A stretch of 64,000 bases of DNA, taken from Desmonostoc muscorum LEGE 12446. GTDB lineage: Bacteria > Cyanobacteriota > Cyanobacteriia > Cyanobacteriales > Nostocaceae. Below are positions 1 through 11,059 of the stretch, piece after piece. Both the position numbers and the translations under genes were made by a program. The notes beneath the pieces are model-generated. The model made no database searches. It saw only the letters and a program-made list of their open reading frames with translations, and was not told where the DNA came from. Position 1 is the stretch's first letter, and the number at the start of each line of letters is the position of its first letter. The stretch covers positions 2,108,001 through 2,172,000 of the forward strand of contig NZ_JADEXS020000001.1 of the NCBI RefSeq assembly GCF_015207005.2, read 5' to 3'.

Positions 1-151
1 AAGAAGGCTTGATACAAGGATTTGATGAAGTTTGTCTCAATTAAGTCGGCGTGGTTCACAAGGCATTAGTTATAGTCAAGTCGCACTGGACGCTAAAATC
101 AATTGGAAGCGATCGCCAAGCAACTAACATCTCGCCAGTAATCTTCATAAT

Positions 152-985
152 ATGAACGCCCAAATAAACTCCAGAGTACCTGTTGCTTTAACCATTGCTG
201 GTTCAGATAGCGGTGGCGGTGCAGGAATTCAAGCTGATTTACGCACCTTTGCTTTTCACTGTGTCCACGGTACTAGCGCTATAACCTGCGTCACTGCACA
301 AAACACTCTCGGAGTTAACAGGGTTGATGCCATGCCAACAGAAGCTGTTGTAGCGCAAATTCAGGCAGTAGTTGAAGATATTGGCGTACAAGCAGCCAAA
401 ACAGGAATGTTGCTGAATCAGGAAATTATATTTGCTGTTGCCCAGCAAGTAGAAGCTTTACAAATCCATAACCTGGTAGTCGATCCAGTGATGGTGTCAC
501 GTACCGGGGCACAATTGATTGATAATGATGCTGTGAAGACTCTGTGCCATGCTCTTATCCCCAAGGCAGCTATTATCACGCCCAATCGCTACGAAGCCCA
601 GATTTTGAGCGGTTTAGAAATTAATTCCTTGGAAGATATGCAAGCCGCTGCTGAAATTATTCACAAGATTTTACGGACAAAGGCTGTTTTGGTCAAGGGT
701 GGAGGTATGCAAGGAAATTTGCGTGGCGTTGATATTTGGTTTGATGGGGAAAAGTTGGAAGTTTTGACTTGCCAGCAAGTAGAGACAACAAACACCCACG
801 GTACTGGTTGTACACTATCAGCTGCGATCGCAGCTAATCTGGCAAAGGGAAAAAACTTGTGGCAGGCGGTGCAACAGGCAAAGGAATATGTAACCACTGC
901 CCTGACTTACGCTTTAGATATTGGCGAAGGGCAAGGTCCTGTGGGACACTTCTTTCCATTGTGGGGACTGGGGGCTGGGGACTAG
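152..985 (+). CDS. thiD: Bifunctional hydroxymethylpyrimidine kinase / phosphomethylpyrimidine kinase
   Basis: Phosphorylates 4-amino-5-hydroxymethyl-2-methylpyrimidine twice to give HMP-PP for thiamine synthesis in the cytoplasm. The 277-residue protein has the ribokinase-fold substrate motif AGSDSGGGAGIQAD near residue 17, a VKGGG segment near 185, and the anion-hole/catalytic motif THGTGCTLSAA near residue 215. Length is normal for the family. The ATG at 152 immediately precedes the conserved N-terminal strand. The last residues (WGLGAGD) and the stop codon are written by a G-rich intergenic repeat, so the original C-terminus was probably slightly different. No thiE or thiC lies beside it. 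Confidence 0.95.
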   Translation: MNAQINSRVPVALTIAGSDSGGGAGIQADLRTFAFHCVHGTSAITCVTAQNTLGVNRVDAMPTEAVVAQIQAVVEDIGVQAAKTGMLLNQEIIFAVAQQVEALQIHNLVVDPVMVSRTGAQLIDNDAVKTLCHALIPKAAIITPNRYEAQILSGLEINSLEDMQAAAEIIHKILRTKAVLVKGGGMQGNLRGVDIWFDGEKLEVLTCQQVETTNTHGTGCTLSAAIAANLAKGKNLWQAVQQAKEYVTTALTYALDIGEGQGPVGHFFPLWGLGAGD

Positions 986-1048
986 GGACTAGGGACTGTT
1001 TTCCCAGTAGCCAATACCCAGTCCCTAATACTTAGCCCCCAATAAAAA
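957..1048. repeat. G-rich/C-rich palindromic minisatellite at the thiD 3' end
   Basis: Units of GGGGACT/GGGACTA on the left are mirrored by CCAGTCCC/TAGCCCCC units on the right, so the transcript can fold into a long hairpin followed by AATAAAAAATC. It overlaps the end of thiD and may act as its terminator. Confidence 0.6.
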
Positions 1049-1161
1049 ATCTTTGCCGTCTCGGCATTTTTCTATTATTCTTGGGCATAGTTTCAGGGCT
1101 GACTTTCTCTGTTAGCATCTCTGTACGATCTAATCACTTTGATTTTTAATACCAAGCCCCA

Positions 1162-1746
1162 ATGCGAACAACCACAGGTTCTGTTCACAGGAATTCGTCA
1201 ACACGGACTAGTCAAGCGTACCCTCCCTCTGTACCACTATCTGTATACCGGGAATTGTCAATGGAGTTGCAAGCAACTCAGGCGAGGCTAGATGCAATCA
1301 CCACTAAAAATCACGAATTAACCCAAGAAAATCAACTATTACGCCAAGAAATCACCAAAGTTGTTGAGTCTTTTTCACACTTGCAAAATTTTGTAGATTC
1401 CTATGGAATGTTTACTGAACATCAAGCTTCCCAAGTTTCTAGCAACGTTAAAAGCTCCGCCAAGCAGCCAGTAACACAAGCGCCTCCACCTCAACAAGTT
1501 TCTCGTCCGCGTCCACCTCAAAAAAACCGCCAGGAGTTTTCTACACCTATAAGGGAAATGAAGTTTCCGATACCAGACCCAGTTTTTATAGAAGAACAAG
1601 AAGTAACTTACTATTCTACTGCAAAGCCAGATGCCAAGGAACTTAGTGGCTGGTGGTTAATTATTACCATCTTGTTAATTATGCTTACTGCCTTCACTGC
1701 TGGGTATTTAATTGTGCGTCCCTTGTTTGAACATCAAAAACGTTAG
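1162..1746 (+). CDS. Conserved cyanobacterial protein, coiled coil plus one C-terminal membrane helix
   Basis: I do not recognise a named family. The 194-residue protein has a Ser/Thr-rich N-terminus, a heptad-like Leu/Gln/Glu stretch at about residues 30-75 that should form a coiled coil, a Pro/Gln-rich linker at about 95-125, and one hydrophobic helix near 165-187 (WWLIITILLIML) followed by a short basic tail. This suggests a tail-anchored inner or thylakoid membrane protein with a cytoplasmic coiled coil. There is no catalytic motif. It sits alone between thiD and a long intergenic region. Confidence 0.7.
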   Translation: MRTTTGSVHRNSSTRTSQAYPPSVPLSVYRELSMELQATQARLDAITTKNHELTQENQLLRQEITKVVESFSHLQNFVDSYGMFTEHQASQVSSNVKSSAKQPVTQAPPPQQVSRPRPPQKNRQEFSTPIREMKFPIPDPVFIEEQEVTYYSTAKPDAKELSGWWLIITILLIMLTAFTAGYLIVRPLFEHQKR

Positions 1747-2859
<1,113 letters not shown>

Positions 2860-2867
2860 AAAAAGTT

Positions 2868-2985
2868 ATGAGTGAAGAGTTAGGAGTTAAGAGTTACGAG
2901 TCAAGAGTTAGAAGTTATTATTCCTATAATTCACAACTCATAACTTTTAACTCTTAACTTTTAATTCCTAACTCTTAACTTTCTC
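2868..2985. repeat. Heptamer-type short tandem repeats between glnB and rdgB
   Basis: Degenerate GAGTTA(G/A)G units on the left are answered by TAACTCT/TAACTTT units on the right, giving a large imperfect inverted repeat between two convergent genes. The stop codon of rdgB lies inside it. A bidirectional terminator role is plausible. Confidence 0.65.
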
Positions 2986-3543
2986 CAGTTGCGGAAGTAA
3001 AGCTGTAAAGGCCTTGCCTCGATGGCTAATTGACCCCTTTAACTCCCGTGTCATCTCGGCAAAAGTCAATTGCAACTCTTGCACGTAAAAAATTGGGTCA
3101 TAGCCAAATCCACCATCACCACGAGGCGCATGAAGAATTTCGCCACGACAAATACCTTCAGATTGTAATGCGATCGCACCATCCGGACGAGCGATCGCCA
3201 CTACACAAACAAATTGGGCTTGGCGATTTACTTCGTTACCTAATTCTTCGAGTAACCTAGCAATGCGTTCTGAGTCTGTTTTGGCGTAGCGTGCCGAATA
3301 CACACCTGGTGCGCCATTCAAAGCATCTACTTCTAAACCAGAATCATCTGCTATCGCCCAGTTTCCTGTCGCTTTGGCAATTTGGGACGCTTTGAGACAA
3401 GCATTGGCGGCAAAGGTTTCGCCTGTTTCTTCAATTTCTAATTCTTCAGGTTTGAGGATTAATTCCCAGCCAGAATCTGCCAGGTAAGCTTGCATTTCGC
3501 GCAACTTACCTGGATTTCCTGTGGCTACTACTAGTAATGTCAT
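2968..3543 (-). CDS. rdgB: Non-canonical purine NTP pyrophosphatase (ITPase, HAM1/RdgB family)
   Basis: Hydrolyses ITP, dITP and XTP to monophosphates and so keeps deaminated purines out of DNA and RNA. The 191-residue protein starts with the signature VATGNPGKLREMQ, has the catalytic/metal segment ADDSGLEVDALNGAPGVYSA near residue 65, and ends with GFGYDPIFY and SHRGKAF, all hallmarks of the family. It is convergent with glnB. The start ATG is the only one before the conserved first strand. Confidence 0.95.
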   Translation of the reverse strand: MTLLVVATGNPGKLREMQAYLADSGWELILKPEELEIEETGETFAANACLKASQIAKATGNWAIADDSGLEVDALNGAPGVYSARYAKTDSERIARLLEELGNEVNRQAQFVCVVAIARPDGAIALQSEGICRGEILHAPRGDGGFGYDPIFYVQELQLTFAEMTRELKGSISHRGKAFTALLPQLEKVKS

Positions 3544-3555
3544 GAATTTTAAATA

Positions 3556-3624
3556 TTAGTTAGGAGTTAGGAGTGATGAGTTATGAGTTATTTATTCCTA
3601 ACTCCTAACTCTCAACTCCTCACT
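3556..3624. repeat. Heptamer short tandem repeats between rdgB and the phosphohexomutase
   Basis: AGTTAGG/AGTTATG-type units on the left pair with CCTAACT/TCAACTC units on the right, the same family as the repeat downstream of glnB. It ends just beyond the stop of the upstream mutase gene. Confidence 0.6.
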
Positions 3625-3628
3625 AATT

Positions 3629-5065
3629 TTACTCCGCCCAGTGTTTTGCCCAAGCAAGAGTTTGATGCACTTGCTCAAGTGTTGGGGCTTCGCAGTAAAG
3701 GCGTAAAACTGGTTCAGTTCCGCTAAAGCGAATCATTAACCAGCTTTTATCGGCGAGGCGGTACTTGTAGCCGTCAATTGTTTGGCAATCAATTACTGCT
3801 TTACCAGCAATTTCGGTTAAAGGTTTGGTTTGGAGTTGTTGCAAAAGACGCGATCGCACTTCCATACTTGCTAAGGGTAAATCAATGCGATCGTATGCTG
3901 AATTAAATCCTGTCTGTTGCTGCAAGTGGCGATAATATTCACCTAAATCTAAACCAGATTCCACGATCGCCTCTAGCACATACAATGCTGATAGCAGTGC
4001 GTCACGTTCGGGAATATGGCTACCATAGCCGATACCTCCCGACTCTTCGCCACCCAGCAAAACTTCTGCTGCTAACATTCTGTCGGCGATGTATTTATAA
4101 CCAACTGCTGTTTCAAATACTGACAGTTGATGTAGTGCTGCCACAAGGGGTATTAAATCTGAACCACTGACAGTTTTGACTATTTCACCCTTAAAGTCCC
4201 GTCGTCGGGTTAAGTGGTCAATTAGTATGGGAATCAACACCTGGGAACTCAAGAAGTTAGCTTCCCCGTCTACAGCTGCGATGCGATCGCAGTCTCCATC
4301 AAATACCAATCCTACAGATAAACTTGATGTATTTGTTTCTCGGTGAGCTTTGATAACTTCAAATAGCTTGGAAAGGTATTTAGGCAAGGGTTCCGGCGCA
4401 CCACCACCAAATAGGGGGTCGCGTTCGCTGTTGATTTCTATGACCTTATCGCCTAGAAGTTGTGCCAATCCGCCAGCCGCAGCGCCATGCATGACATCGC
4501 CAAATACTGTTAGTTTACCAGAGGCGATCGCTTCCCTAATTTTGGCAATATCAACTTTACGTTCTAGTGCTTGGGTGTAACTCGGCCAAGGATCGAACTT
4601 TTCTTGCTTGCCTGGGGTAGCCGCAGGTGGCACTCCTTGGGGCAACAGTGCTTCTATCTCCTTTGTGACTTCTGGCGACACTGAACCGCCAAAATATCCC
4701 TTGACTTTTAATCCTAAGTATGCGCCTGGATTATGACTGGCTGTAATTACTAGTGCCCCTAAGGCATTAAGTTCTTTTGCTGCCCAACTAAAAGCTGGAG
4801 TTGGGGCAAAAGTTTCACTGAGTAAAACATCAAATCCGACAGCGGTGACGGTATCAGCCACAGCACGAGCGAAGTCTTCGGCCATAAATCGGCGATCGTA
4901 ACCGACAATTATTGTCCGGCTACCCACCGTAGAATAATATGTATTATATAGTACTTTTGCAGCGACTGGCGCGACTAGGGCTAGGCGTTCAAAGGTGAAC
5001 TCATCTCCAATTACGCCCCGCCAGCCGTCTGTACCAAACTTGATTGAGTTAGCTACAACTGCCAT
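3629..5065 (-). CDS. Phosphoglucomutase/phosphomannomutase family protein (alpha-D-phosphohexomutase)
   Basis: Interconverts hexose 1- and 6-phosphates through a phosphoserine. All four family landmarks are visible in 478 residues: the N-terminal KFGTDGWRG, the active-site serine loop TASHNPG near residue 108, the metal-binding DGDCDR near 257, the sugar-binding GGEESGG near 340, and the phosphate-binding RFSGTEP near 446. Substrate preference (glucose, mannose or glucosamine) cannot be fixed from the sequence. The shorter cyanobacterial glucose-type paralogue is the closest impression. It is transcribed in the same direction as rdgB, about 85 bp upstream. Confidence 0.9.
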   Translation of the reverse strand: MAVVANSIKFGTDGWRGVIGDEFTFERLALVAPVAAKVLYNTYYSTVGSRTIIVGYDRRFMAEDFARAVADTVTAVGFDVLLSETFAPTPAFSWAAKELNALGALVITASHNPGAYLGLKVKGYFGGSVSPEVTKEIEALLPQGVPPAATPGKQEKFDPWPSYTQALERKVDIAKIREAIASGKLTVFGDVMHGAAAGGLAQLLGDKVIEINSERDPLFGGGAPEPLPKYLSKLFEVIKAHRETNTSSLSVGLVFDGDCDRIAAVDGEANFLSSQVLIPILIDHLTRRRDFKGEIVKTVSGSDLIPLVAALHQLSVFETAVGYKYIADRMLAAEVLLGGEESGGIGYGSHIPERDALLSALYVLEAIVESGLDLGEYYRHLQQQTGFNSAYDRIDLPLASMEVRSRLLQQLQTKPLTEIAGKAVIDCQTIDGYKYRLADKSWLMIRFSGTEPVLRLYCEAPTLEQVHQTLAWAKHWAE

Positions 5066-5320
5066 CTAGGTATCCTAACTGTCTACCTGAGGATTTTAGC
5101 ATTTCTACAGTGTGCAGAGTAAAAAAAGAATATAGTATTAATATGTAGTACTGGTATTCGGCTGTTTCAACACAAAAGCGATCGAATTTCTGGATGCAGA
5201 GTGCCTAGACGCCCAGTGACTTGTCGTCGTTATACAGCGCCTTTTGGCTCACAATTCAAATTCGCCTTCCTAGACTTTTGATATAGTATGTACGCAGGCT
5301 TGGTTTATGTAGCGCGAATT

Positions 5321-8300
5321 CTAGTTGCTAGGTATTCCAGTGTTATCCAGATTTGGATACATTAGCTGTTCTACCTCGGCAGCTTTTTCACTTAAATCAA
5401 GGTCTCTGTAGATTTGTAGACTTTCAGTGAAAAACTGGGTAGCAGTTACCTCAGTACCTGATTGATGATGCTGGAAGCGGTTGAGGTATATTTCGCCCAA
5501 GAGTTTACGAGCTGAAGCTTCTAGTTTCCGGCGATCGTACTCCTGAAAAACTTGGAGGGATTCTTGGGCTAGTTCTTCGGCTCGGTCAAGATTTTTTAAG
5601 ACGCTGACTTCCAGATAAACACGGGCGATATCAAGAGCTTCATCTGCTCGATTTACTGTCTGCCCCAGTTCAGCAAGATATGTCAAGCCAGTATTGTAAT
5701 ATTCTTCAAATTGGGTAATTTGTTCTTGCAGTGATGAGTCATCAAAAGACGATAGGCGTAAGCGTTCTGACCAGATTAAGCTAAAGATAATGTAGTCGTA
5801 AGCAAGATTTTCTTTGTAGTCTCCTGTGGTGTTTATTTGGATGGCTTGACAGATATTTTGTTCAGCTTGCGTCAGTAAGTCAAAAGCTACTGCTCTATCT
5901 GAGGTATTTTTGGCTAGCAAGCGTTGGGTGTTACCAATTCTTCTATAACATCTAGCTACATCCTCACCTAAATCTAGTTGCTGGTAAAAGTTATAACTGT
6001 GTTGAAAATACTCTATTGCCTGCTCATATTTGTCCCAAGCTCTATAAATGCGTCCTAGCCAATAATAGGCATTAGCTATTTCGGGTTGGTTGTCTAGGGC
6101 TTGATTTAGCAAAAGATATTGTTTTTGACATTCAACTCCCTGTTCATATTTGCCCCAATTCAAGTAGCAATAAGCTAACCAGTCCCATTGAGTAGCCACC
6201 CCCTTTTCGTTATCTAATTTTTCGTAGAGGTCACGGCTTTGGTGGAAGTAGGCGATCGCTTCTTCGTATTTGCCCCAAGCTTGATAAATTCGACCTAGTT
6301 GATTGTAGCCATCTGCTACATTTGTTTGGTCGTCCAGTTGTTGACAGATTGCTAAATCTTTGAGTTCATATTCAAGTGCCTGCTCATATTTACCCCATTC
6401 TCGATAGCAACTAGCTAGCCAGTAACACTGGTTTGCTACATTCTTGTTTTTACCCAATTGCTCATAGAGGTCATGGCTTTGTTGGTAATGGACCATCGCT
6501 TGTTGATATTTGCCCCATGCTTGATAGATACGTCCTAGCTGATGGTATGCAAAAGCTACATCTGATTGGTTTTCTAAGTTTTGATGTTTTGCCAGACACT
6601 TTTGCTGACACTCAAGTGCTTGTTGATATTTGCCCCATTCCTGATAAGAATTACCCAACCAGTACCATAAGTTAGCTACATCTTTCTCTAAACTCAATTG
6701 CTCATAGAGTTCACGGGTTTGTTGGAAGTAGGCGAGCGCTTGTTCATATTTTCCCCAAGCTTGATAGATGCGACCTAACTGAAAGTAGGCACTAGCTATA
6801 CCTGCTTGGTCTTCTAACTTTTGACATTTTGCTAAACACTTTTGCTGACACTCAAGTGCTTGCTCATATTTACCCCATTCCCAATAGCAAGTTGCTAAGT
6901 TGTACCACTGATTAGCTACATTCTTGTCTTTGACCAATTGCTCACACAGGTCACGGCTTTGTTGGTGGTAGGCGATCGCTTGTTGGTATTTGCCCCAACT
7001 TTGATGAATCCAGCCTAGCTGAAAGTAGGCACTAGCTATATTTGCTTGGTCTTCTAGCTTTTGACGTTGTGCTAAACACTTTTGCCCATACTTTAAAGCT
7101 TGCTCATATTTACCCCATTCTCGATAGCAACTAGCTAGCCGATAACACTGGTTTGCTACATTTTTCTCTTGACCCAATTGTTCATAGAGGTCATGGCTTT
7201 GTTGGTAGTGGGCGATCGCTTGTTCATATTTTTCCCAAGTTTGATAAATGTAACCGAGTTGAAAATACGCCAAAGCCACTTCTGATTGGTCTTCTAACTT
7301 TTGGCAAATTTCTAAATCCTTGAGTTCGCACTCCAAAGCCTCTTGATATTTACCCCATTCTTGGTAACATTGAGCCATGTTGTACCATCGAGCCGACACA
7401 GATTTTTGTTTTCCCAATTGCTCATAGAGGTCACGGCTTTGTTGGTAGTGGGCGATCGCTTTTTCATATTTTCCCCAAGCCTGATAGATAAGACCTAGCT
7501 GGTGGTATGCCAAAGCTATATCTGATTGGTTTTCTAAATTTTGACGTTTTGCCAGACACTTTTGCTGACACTCAAGTGCTTGCTGATATTTGCCCAATTC
7601 TTTATAAGAATTACCCAACCAGTACCACAAGTTAGCAACATCCTTCTCTAAGTTCAATTGCTCATAGAGGTCATGGCTTTGTTGGTAGTGGGCGATCGCT
7701 TGTTCATATTTTCCCCAAGTTTCATAAATTTTTCCTAGCCGCCAGTAGGCGAGAGCTATTCTGGGTTGATCATCCAACTGCTGGCGAATTAGTAATTCTT
7801 TTTGCTCACATTCAAGTGCTTGTTCATATTTATCCCATTCGCAATAGCAATCACCCAACCAGTACCACAGGTCAGCTACATCCTTCTCTAAACCCAATTG
7901 CTCATAAAGGTCACGGCTTCGTTGGTGGTAGGTGATCGCTTGTTCATATTTTCCCCATTTTTGATAAGTTCTACCTATATTCCAGAGATCGTTTGCTTCA
8001 TCTTCAGACTTGCAAAACTCTTTGTCTATAGCTAATGCCTGCTGGAAGCATTCTAGTGACTGCTCGTATTTGGTGTGTAAACGATGACAAACACCTCGAT
8101 TTCTCCAAAACAGCAAAAAAGCAGATGGATGAATGTATATAGCTAGTTTTTCAAAGCATTCCTGATAGTAGTCAATTGCTCGATCAAATTTATCTTGTTC
8201 CTGGTAACAAGTTGCAATTGACCAAGCTATGTAAGCACTGAGACTGCTATTTTTCTGAACATTTATTTGTTCTAGAAGCTCAACAGCTTTGGCATAATTA

Positions 8301-11020
8301 TCTGTACGAATATAAGATATTGCCGTGAGGAAAGTTAATGCTTTTTGAGAGTCTTGATTGCTGCTATGATTTTGCCGACTAAATTCTAGAGCAGGTGTCA
8401 TATCTTCACCTAGTTCTTTAACCAATTCTCTAAGACGACAAAATATAGTAGGCTCTAGCTGATTCACAATATCGATCGCGCGACTAACTAATAATGCTCC
8501 TGATTCACCACAAGCAATATAAAGAATAGCTACCTGTGCTTCTATCCGTCTCTTCTCAGTAATTATTGAATCACTAGCAAATTCTTTCAATTGTTCTATA
8601 ACTTCACCTTTCTGGTTAAACAATTCAATTTGGCGTAGCAGTCTCAGCAGTTGCTTAGTTATATCATCATCAAAGTCTGTATCCAAATTAAGATAGGTTA
8701 AAATTAACTTCTGAATTATCTTTTTACGAGTACTAGGATAAACTTCAACTTGAGTTAAAACTTCCCCAGCAAACAATAAATCTTTTAACCGTAATTCAGA
8801 CTGTTTAGAGTTAGTAGTTATTAATTCTTGCTCGGAACCTGACCAAATGATAATCGCATCCTGGGAAGATGCATTTTTTATTTTTAACTTCCCACCTTGA
8901 ATTGCAGGTTCATAAACTTCAAGATTGCTGAAAAGCTGCTCTACTAGCCTATTAACCAATTTACTAGAATTGCTATACGAACCTAAAGCTAGTAAAATCG
9001 GCTCATTCCAACGTGGCTCATGCAAATGCTCGCGGATGATTTTTAAGATATCGCTTGGCTCATTATCAGCAATATAAAGTGCAGCAAAATACTCTTCAAA
9101 TGTCAGGTGCATAAAACCGTAGATTCCAGGCGCACGTTCGACAAATAGACCTGTAGTTTCCCGCACCTTCCGCAAAAATTCCTGCACGGCTTGGCGTACT
9201 GAGTCTGATTCTGGGTCAGTAGCATTGAGTTCTGCTAGCTTTGCTGCTAACTGTTGTTCAACTTCTGTTTCGGTGACTAAACCAGAGGGCTTCTCCTCAT
9301 GCATCCAGTAAGCGAGCGGTGCTAAAAATGCTACTACTTCATTTTGCTTCAGCAGCACTTTCGGAGCATCTGGCAACTTCTTTCCTAATTGCCAATCTTC
9401 GCTCAAGGTTTGCACTGCTAATTCATAAAGTTTTACCCGACGGTTAGGTAGGCGATCGCCATTGCGGTGAATCAGTGCCAAGATTGTCAACAGTAGAGGG
9501 TTCGCTGTCAAGCGCTTTACACCCTCATTGTCTTTAATCGCCTCTAAAATCTTCCTTGCTTGATCATCTCCTGCTCTTTGCCATTGCGCCTCACTAGCTT
9601 CTGGCTGCTGCGCTCGTTCTATCGCCAAACACCAGCGATGCAGAAATTTTTCTACTTGTTCGCTACCCATATCCTCGATAGTGAACTCAGCAAAGCGGCT
9701 GCTCAGTTTCACATCGCGGTAGCCAGCTATCCGACTGGTAATGACAAACTTATTAGTAGAGAAATCATTGACAAAGCGATCGATTCTTTCCACTATCAGC
9801 CTGCGGCTTTCTTGTTCAAATACCTCATCTAGTCCATCCAGCAGCATTAAGCACTGCCCTTGGCGCATTTTTTCTAGAAGTAGCACTGCCATCTCAGTTC
9901 CCGCTTCAATTTCATCTTGAAAGTAAGCTTCCCATTGGCGGTAGAATTGGCGCAGATAGTCGAGCAGACTCAAATCAGGTTCTTGTTGCAATCGTTCTGC
10001 ATAATCAGCAATGCGAAAGAAAATTGGTAACAGAGCTTTACCCAATTCTTCTTGGGGTTCGCCACCTGTAACTTTTTCATTGCGATCGCGTTTGGCTGTG
10101 GCAAAATGTAATGCCAGATAGCGCAGTAGCGTTGTTTTCCCAGCACCAGGAGCGCCAAGAATCACGCAGTACTGGTTCTCCCGCACTGCATGGGATAAAT
10201 CAATTCTTTGTGTAACTGTTTTGGTGCTGCTAGTGGGTATTGAACTTAATAAAACTGGTTCGTAATGAGAAGGTTCGTCTAAATCGTAGAGGCCAGAGAT
10301 GCTCATGCTCAACCTATGTTCGGCTTTGCGAAATGTAGTCATCTCTTGGTCTAGTTTCGAGGTTTCTGTAACCTCCTGTCGCCTGACTGCTTGTAGTGAA
10401 ATATAAATTTGATCCAGAAAAATATCTACTTGGCGCTGGACTTGCATCACACCGCTGATTTTGAGATAGGAATTCTCAGCTATCAACCACTCCAGATAAG
10501 GATAAAACAGAGAATTTACTGGCGGACGTGCCTGAAATTTCACCAACTTACCCCGCCAATCCCAAAAATCAGGCGCACGGTTACGAAATTCTTCTAAAAA
10601 TTCTTCTTTATTCAGCCAAAAAATTATGACTAATTCGCGATCAAATAACGAATCTCTCCCTAAATTCAACTGCTTCATTTCTTGTTTGAGGCGTGATGTA
10701 GGCAGTTGATCGATTCCAAACGCCATTAATAATTGGCGTTGATTTGGCAATTTTTTTTGTTCTGTTTCATTTAAACTGTAGATAAAATTATATAGTGAGT
10801 TATCGCTGTAAAAAAAGTTTTTAGGTTCATTAAATTCCTCAACCCTAGCTGCTAAAAGAGACTTCACTTCCTCTACCACTGGATGTTGCGGCCCACTTTC
10901 GGGTGCAATGGCAAAAATCGTCGTTGTCCCACTAGATAATTCTAGGAAGCTAACTAATTTGTTTACTTCCGCTATATCATTTGCATTTAGAGAATAGATG
11001 TTAGATTCGTTAGAAGCCAT
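5321..11020 (-). CDS. NACHT NTPase with a long C-terminal TPR array (STAND-type sensor/effector)
   Basis: A 1899-residue protein. Residues 1 to about 165 form an N-terminal domain with the pattern LNLGRDSLF, IIFWLNKEEF and APDFWDWRG, which recurs at the start of STAND proteins and looks like a P-loop fold without a Walker A. The NACHT NTPase follows: Walker A GAPGAGKTTLL at about 288-298, Walker B CLMLLDGLDEV near 388, and the NPLLLTILALIH winged-helix region near 505. A helical linker runs to about 920, and about 20 TPRs (pattern W-GKYEQAL/AI) run from about 920 to 1700, most of them in 80-residue double units. Such proteins are switch ATPases whose repeats sense a ligand; many bacterial NACHT proteins defend against phages. 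It starts 39 bp after the partner ATPase gene, so the two are an operon. The trigger and effector are not evident. Confidence 0.85.
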   Translation of the reverse strand: MASNESNIYSLNANDIAEVNKLVSFLELSSGTTTIFAIAPESGPQHPVVEEVKSLLAARVEEFNEPKNFFYSDNSLYNFIYSLNETEQKKLPNQRQLLMAFGIDQLPTSRLKQEMKQLNLGRDSLFDRELVIIFWLNKEEFLEEFRNRAPDFWDWRGKLVKFQARPPVNSLFYPYLEWLIAENSYLKISGVMQVQRQVDIFLDQIYISLQAVRRQEVTETSKLDQEMTTFRKAEHRLSMSISGLYDLDEPSHYEPVLLSSIPTSSTKTVTQRIDLSHAVRENQYCVILGAPGAGKTTLLRYLALHFATAKRDRNEKVTGGEPQEELGKALLPIFFRIADYAERLQQEPDLSLLDYLRQFYRQWEAYFQDEIEAGTEMAVLLLEKMRQGQCLMLLDGLDEVFEQESRRLIVERIDRFVNDFSTNKFVITSRIAGYRDVKLSSRFAEFTIEDMGSEQVEKFLHRWCLAIERAQQPEASEAQWQRAGDDQARKILEAIKDNEGVKRLTANPLLLTILALIHRNGDRLPNRRVKLYELAVQTLSEDWQLGKKLPDAPKVLLKQNEVVAFLAPLAYWMHEEKPSGLVTETEVEQQLAAKLAELNATDPESDSVRQAVQEFLRKVRETTGLFVERAPGIYGFMHLTFEEYFAALYIADNEPSDILKIIREHLHEPRWNEPILLALGSYSNSSKLVNRLVEQLFSNLEVYEPAIQGGKLKIKNASSQDAIIIWSGSEQELITTNSKQSELRLKDLLFAGEVLTQVEVYPSTRKKIIQKLILTYLNLDTDFDDDITKQLLRLLRQIELFNQKGEVIEQLKEFASDSIITEKRRIEAQVAILYIACGESGALLVSRAIDIVNQLEPTIFCRLRELVKELGEDMTPALEFSRQNHSSNQDSQKALTFLTAISYIRTDNYAKAVELLEQINVQKNSSLSAYIAWSIATCYQEQDKFDRAIDYYQECFEKLAIYIHPSAFLLFWRNRGVCHRLHTKYEQSLECFQQALAIDKEFCKSEDEANDLWNIGRTYQKWGKYEQAITYHQRSRDLYEQLGLEKDVADLWYWLGDCYCEWDKYEQALECEQKELLIRQQLDDQPRIALAYWRLGKIYETWGKYEQAIAHYQQSHDLYEQLNLEKDVANLWYWLGNSYKELGKYQQALECQQKCLAKRQNLENQSDIALAYHQLGLIYQAWGKYEKAIAHYQQSRDLYEQLGKQKSVSARWYNMAQCYQEWGKYQEALECELKDLEICQKLEDQSEVALAYFQLGYIYQTWEKYEQAIAHYQQSHDLYEQLGQEKNVANQCYRLASCYREWGKYEQALKYGQKCLAQRQKLEDQANIASAYFQLGWIHQSWGKYQQAIAYHQQSRDLCEQLVKDKNVANQWYNLATCYWEWGKYEQALECQQKCLAKCQKLEDQAGIASAYFQLGRIYQAWGKYEQALAYFQQTRELYEQLSLEKDVANLWYWLGNSYQEWGKYQQALECQQKCLAKHQNLENQSDVAFAYHQLGRIYQAWGKYQQAMVHYQQSHDLYEQLGKNKNVANQCYWLASCYREWGKYEQALEYELKDLAICQQLDDQTNVADGYNQLGRIYQAWGKYEEAIAYFHQSRDLYEKLDNEKGVATQWDWLAYCYLNWGKYEQGVECQKQYLLLNQALDNQPEIANAYYWLGRIYRAWDKYEQAIEYFQHSYNFYQQLDLGEDVARCYRRIGNTQRLLAKNTSDRAVAFDLLTQAEQNICQAIQINTTGDYKENLAYDYIIFSLIWSERLRLSSFDDSSLQEQITQFEEYYNTGLTYLAELGQTVNRADEALDIARVYLEVSVLKNLDRAEELAQESLQVFQEYDRRKLEASARKLLGEIYLNRFQHHQSGTEVTATQFFTESLQIYRDLDLSEKAAEVEQLMYPNLDNTGIPSN
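6240..8000. repeat. About seven tandem 240-bp repeats coding the TPR array
   Basis: The phrase for W-GKYEQAI-HYQQS-DLYEQL recurs at 240-nt spacing (near 6240, 6480, 6720, 6960, 7200, 7440, 7680 and 7920), with many stretches nearly identical between units. One unit encodes two TPRs: one ends in QQKCLA/KDL, the other in SRDLYEQL. Confidence 0.85.
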
Positions 11021-11059
11021 TTTTCATCGATGAATAATTGCTGACTATAAGAGAAAAAT

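Noticed and set aside
3..44. Possible 3' end of a plus-strand gene (...EGLIQGFDEVCLN)
   Set aside because: Fourteen codons at the window edge cannot be assigned without upstream sequence; no other support.
9560..9832. 90-codon plus-strand frame inside the NACHT gene
   Set aside because: Antisense shadow of a strongly coding region; no start context or homology.
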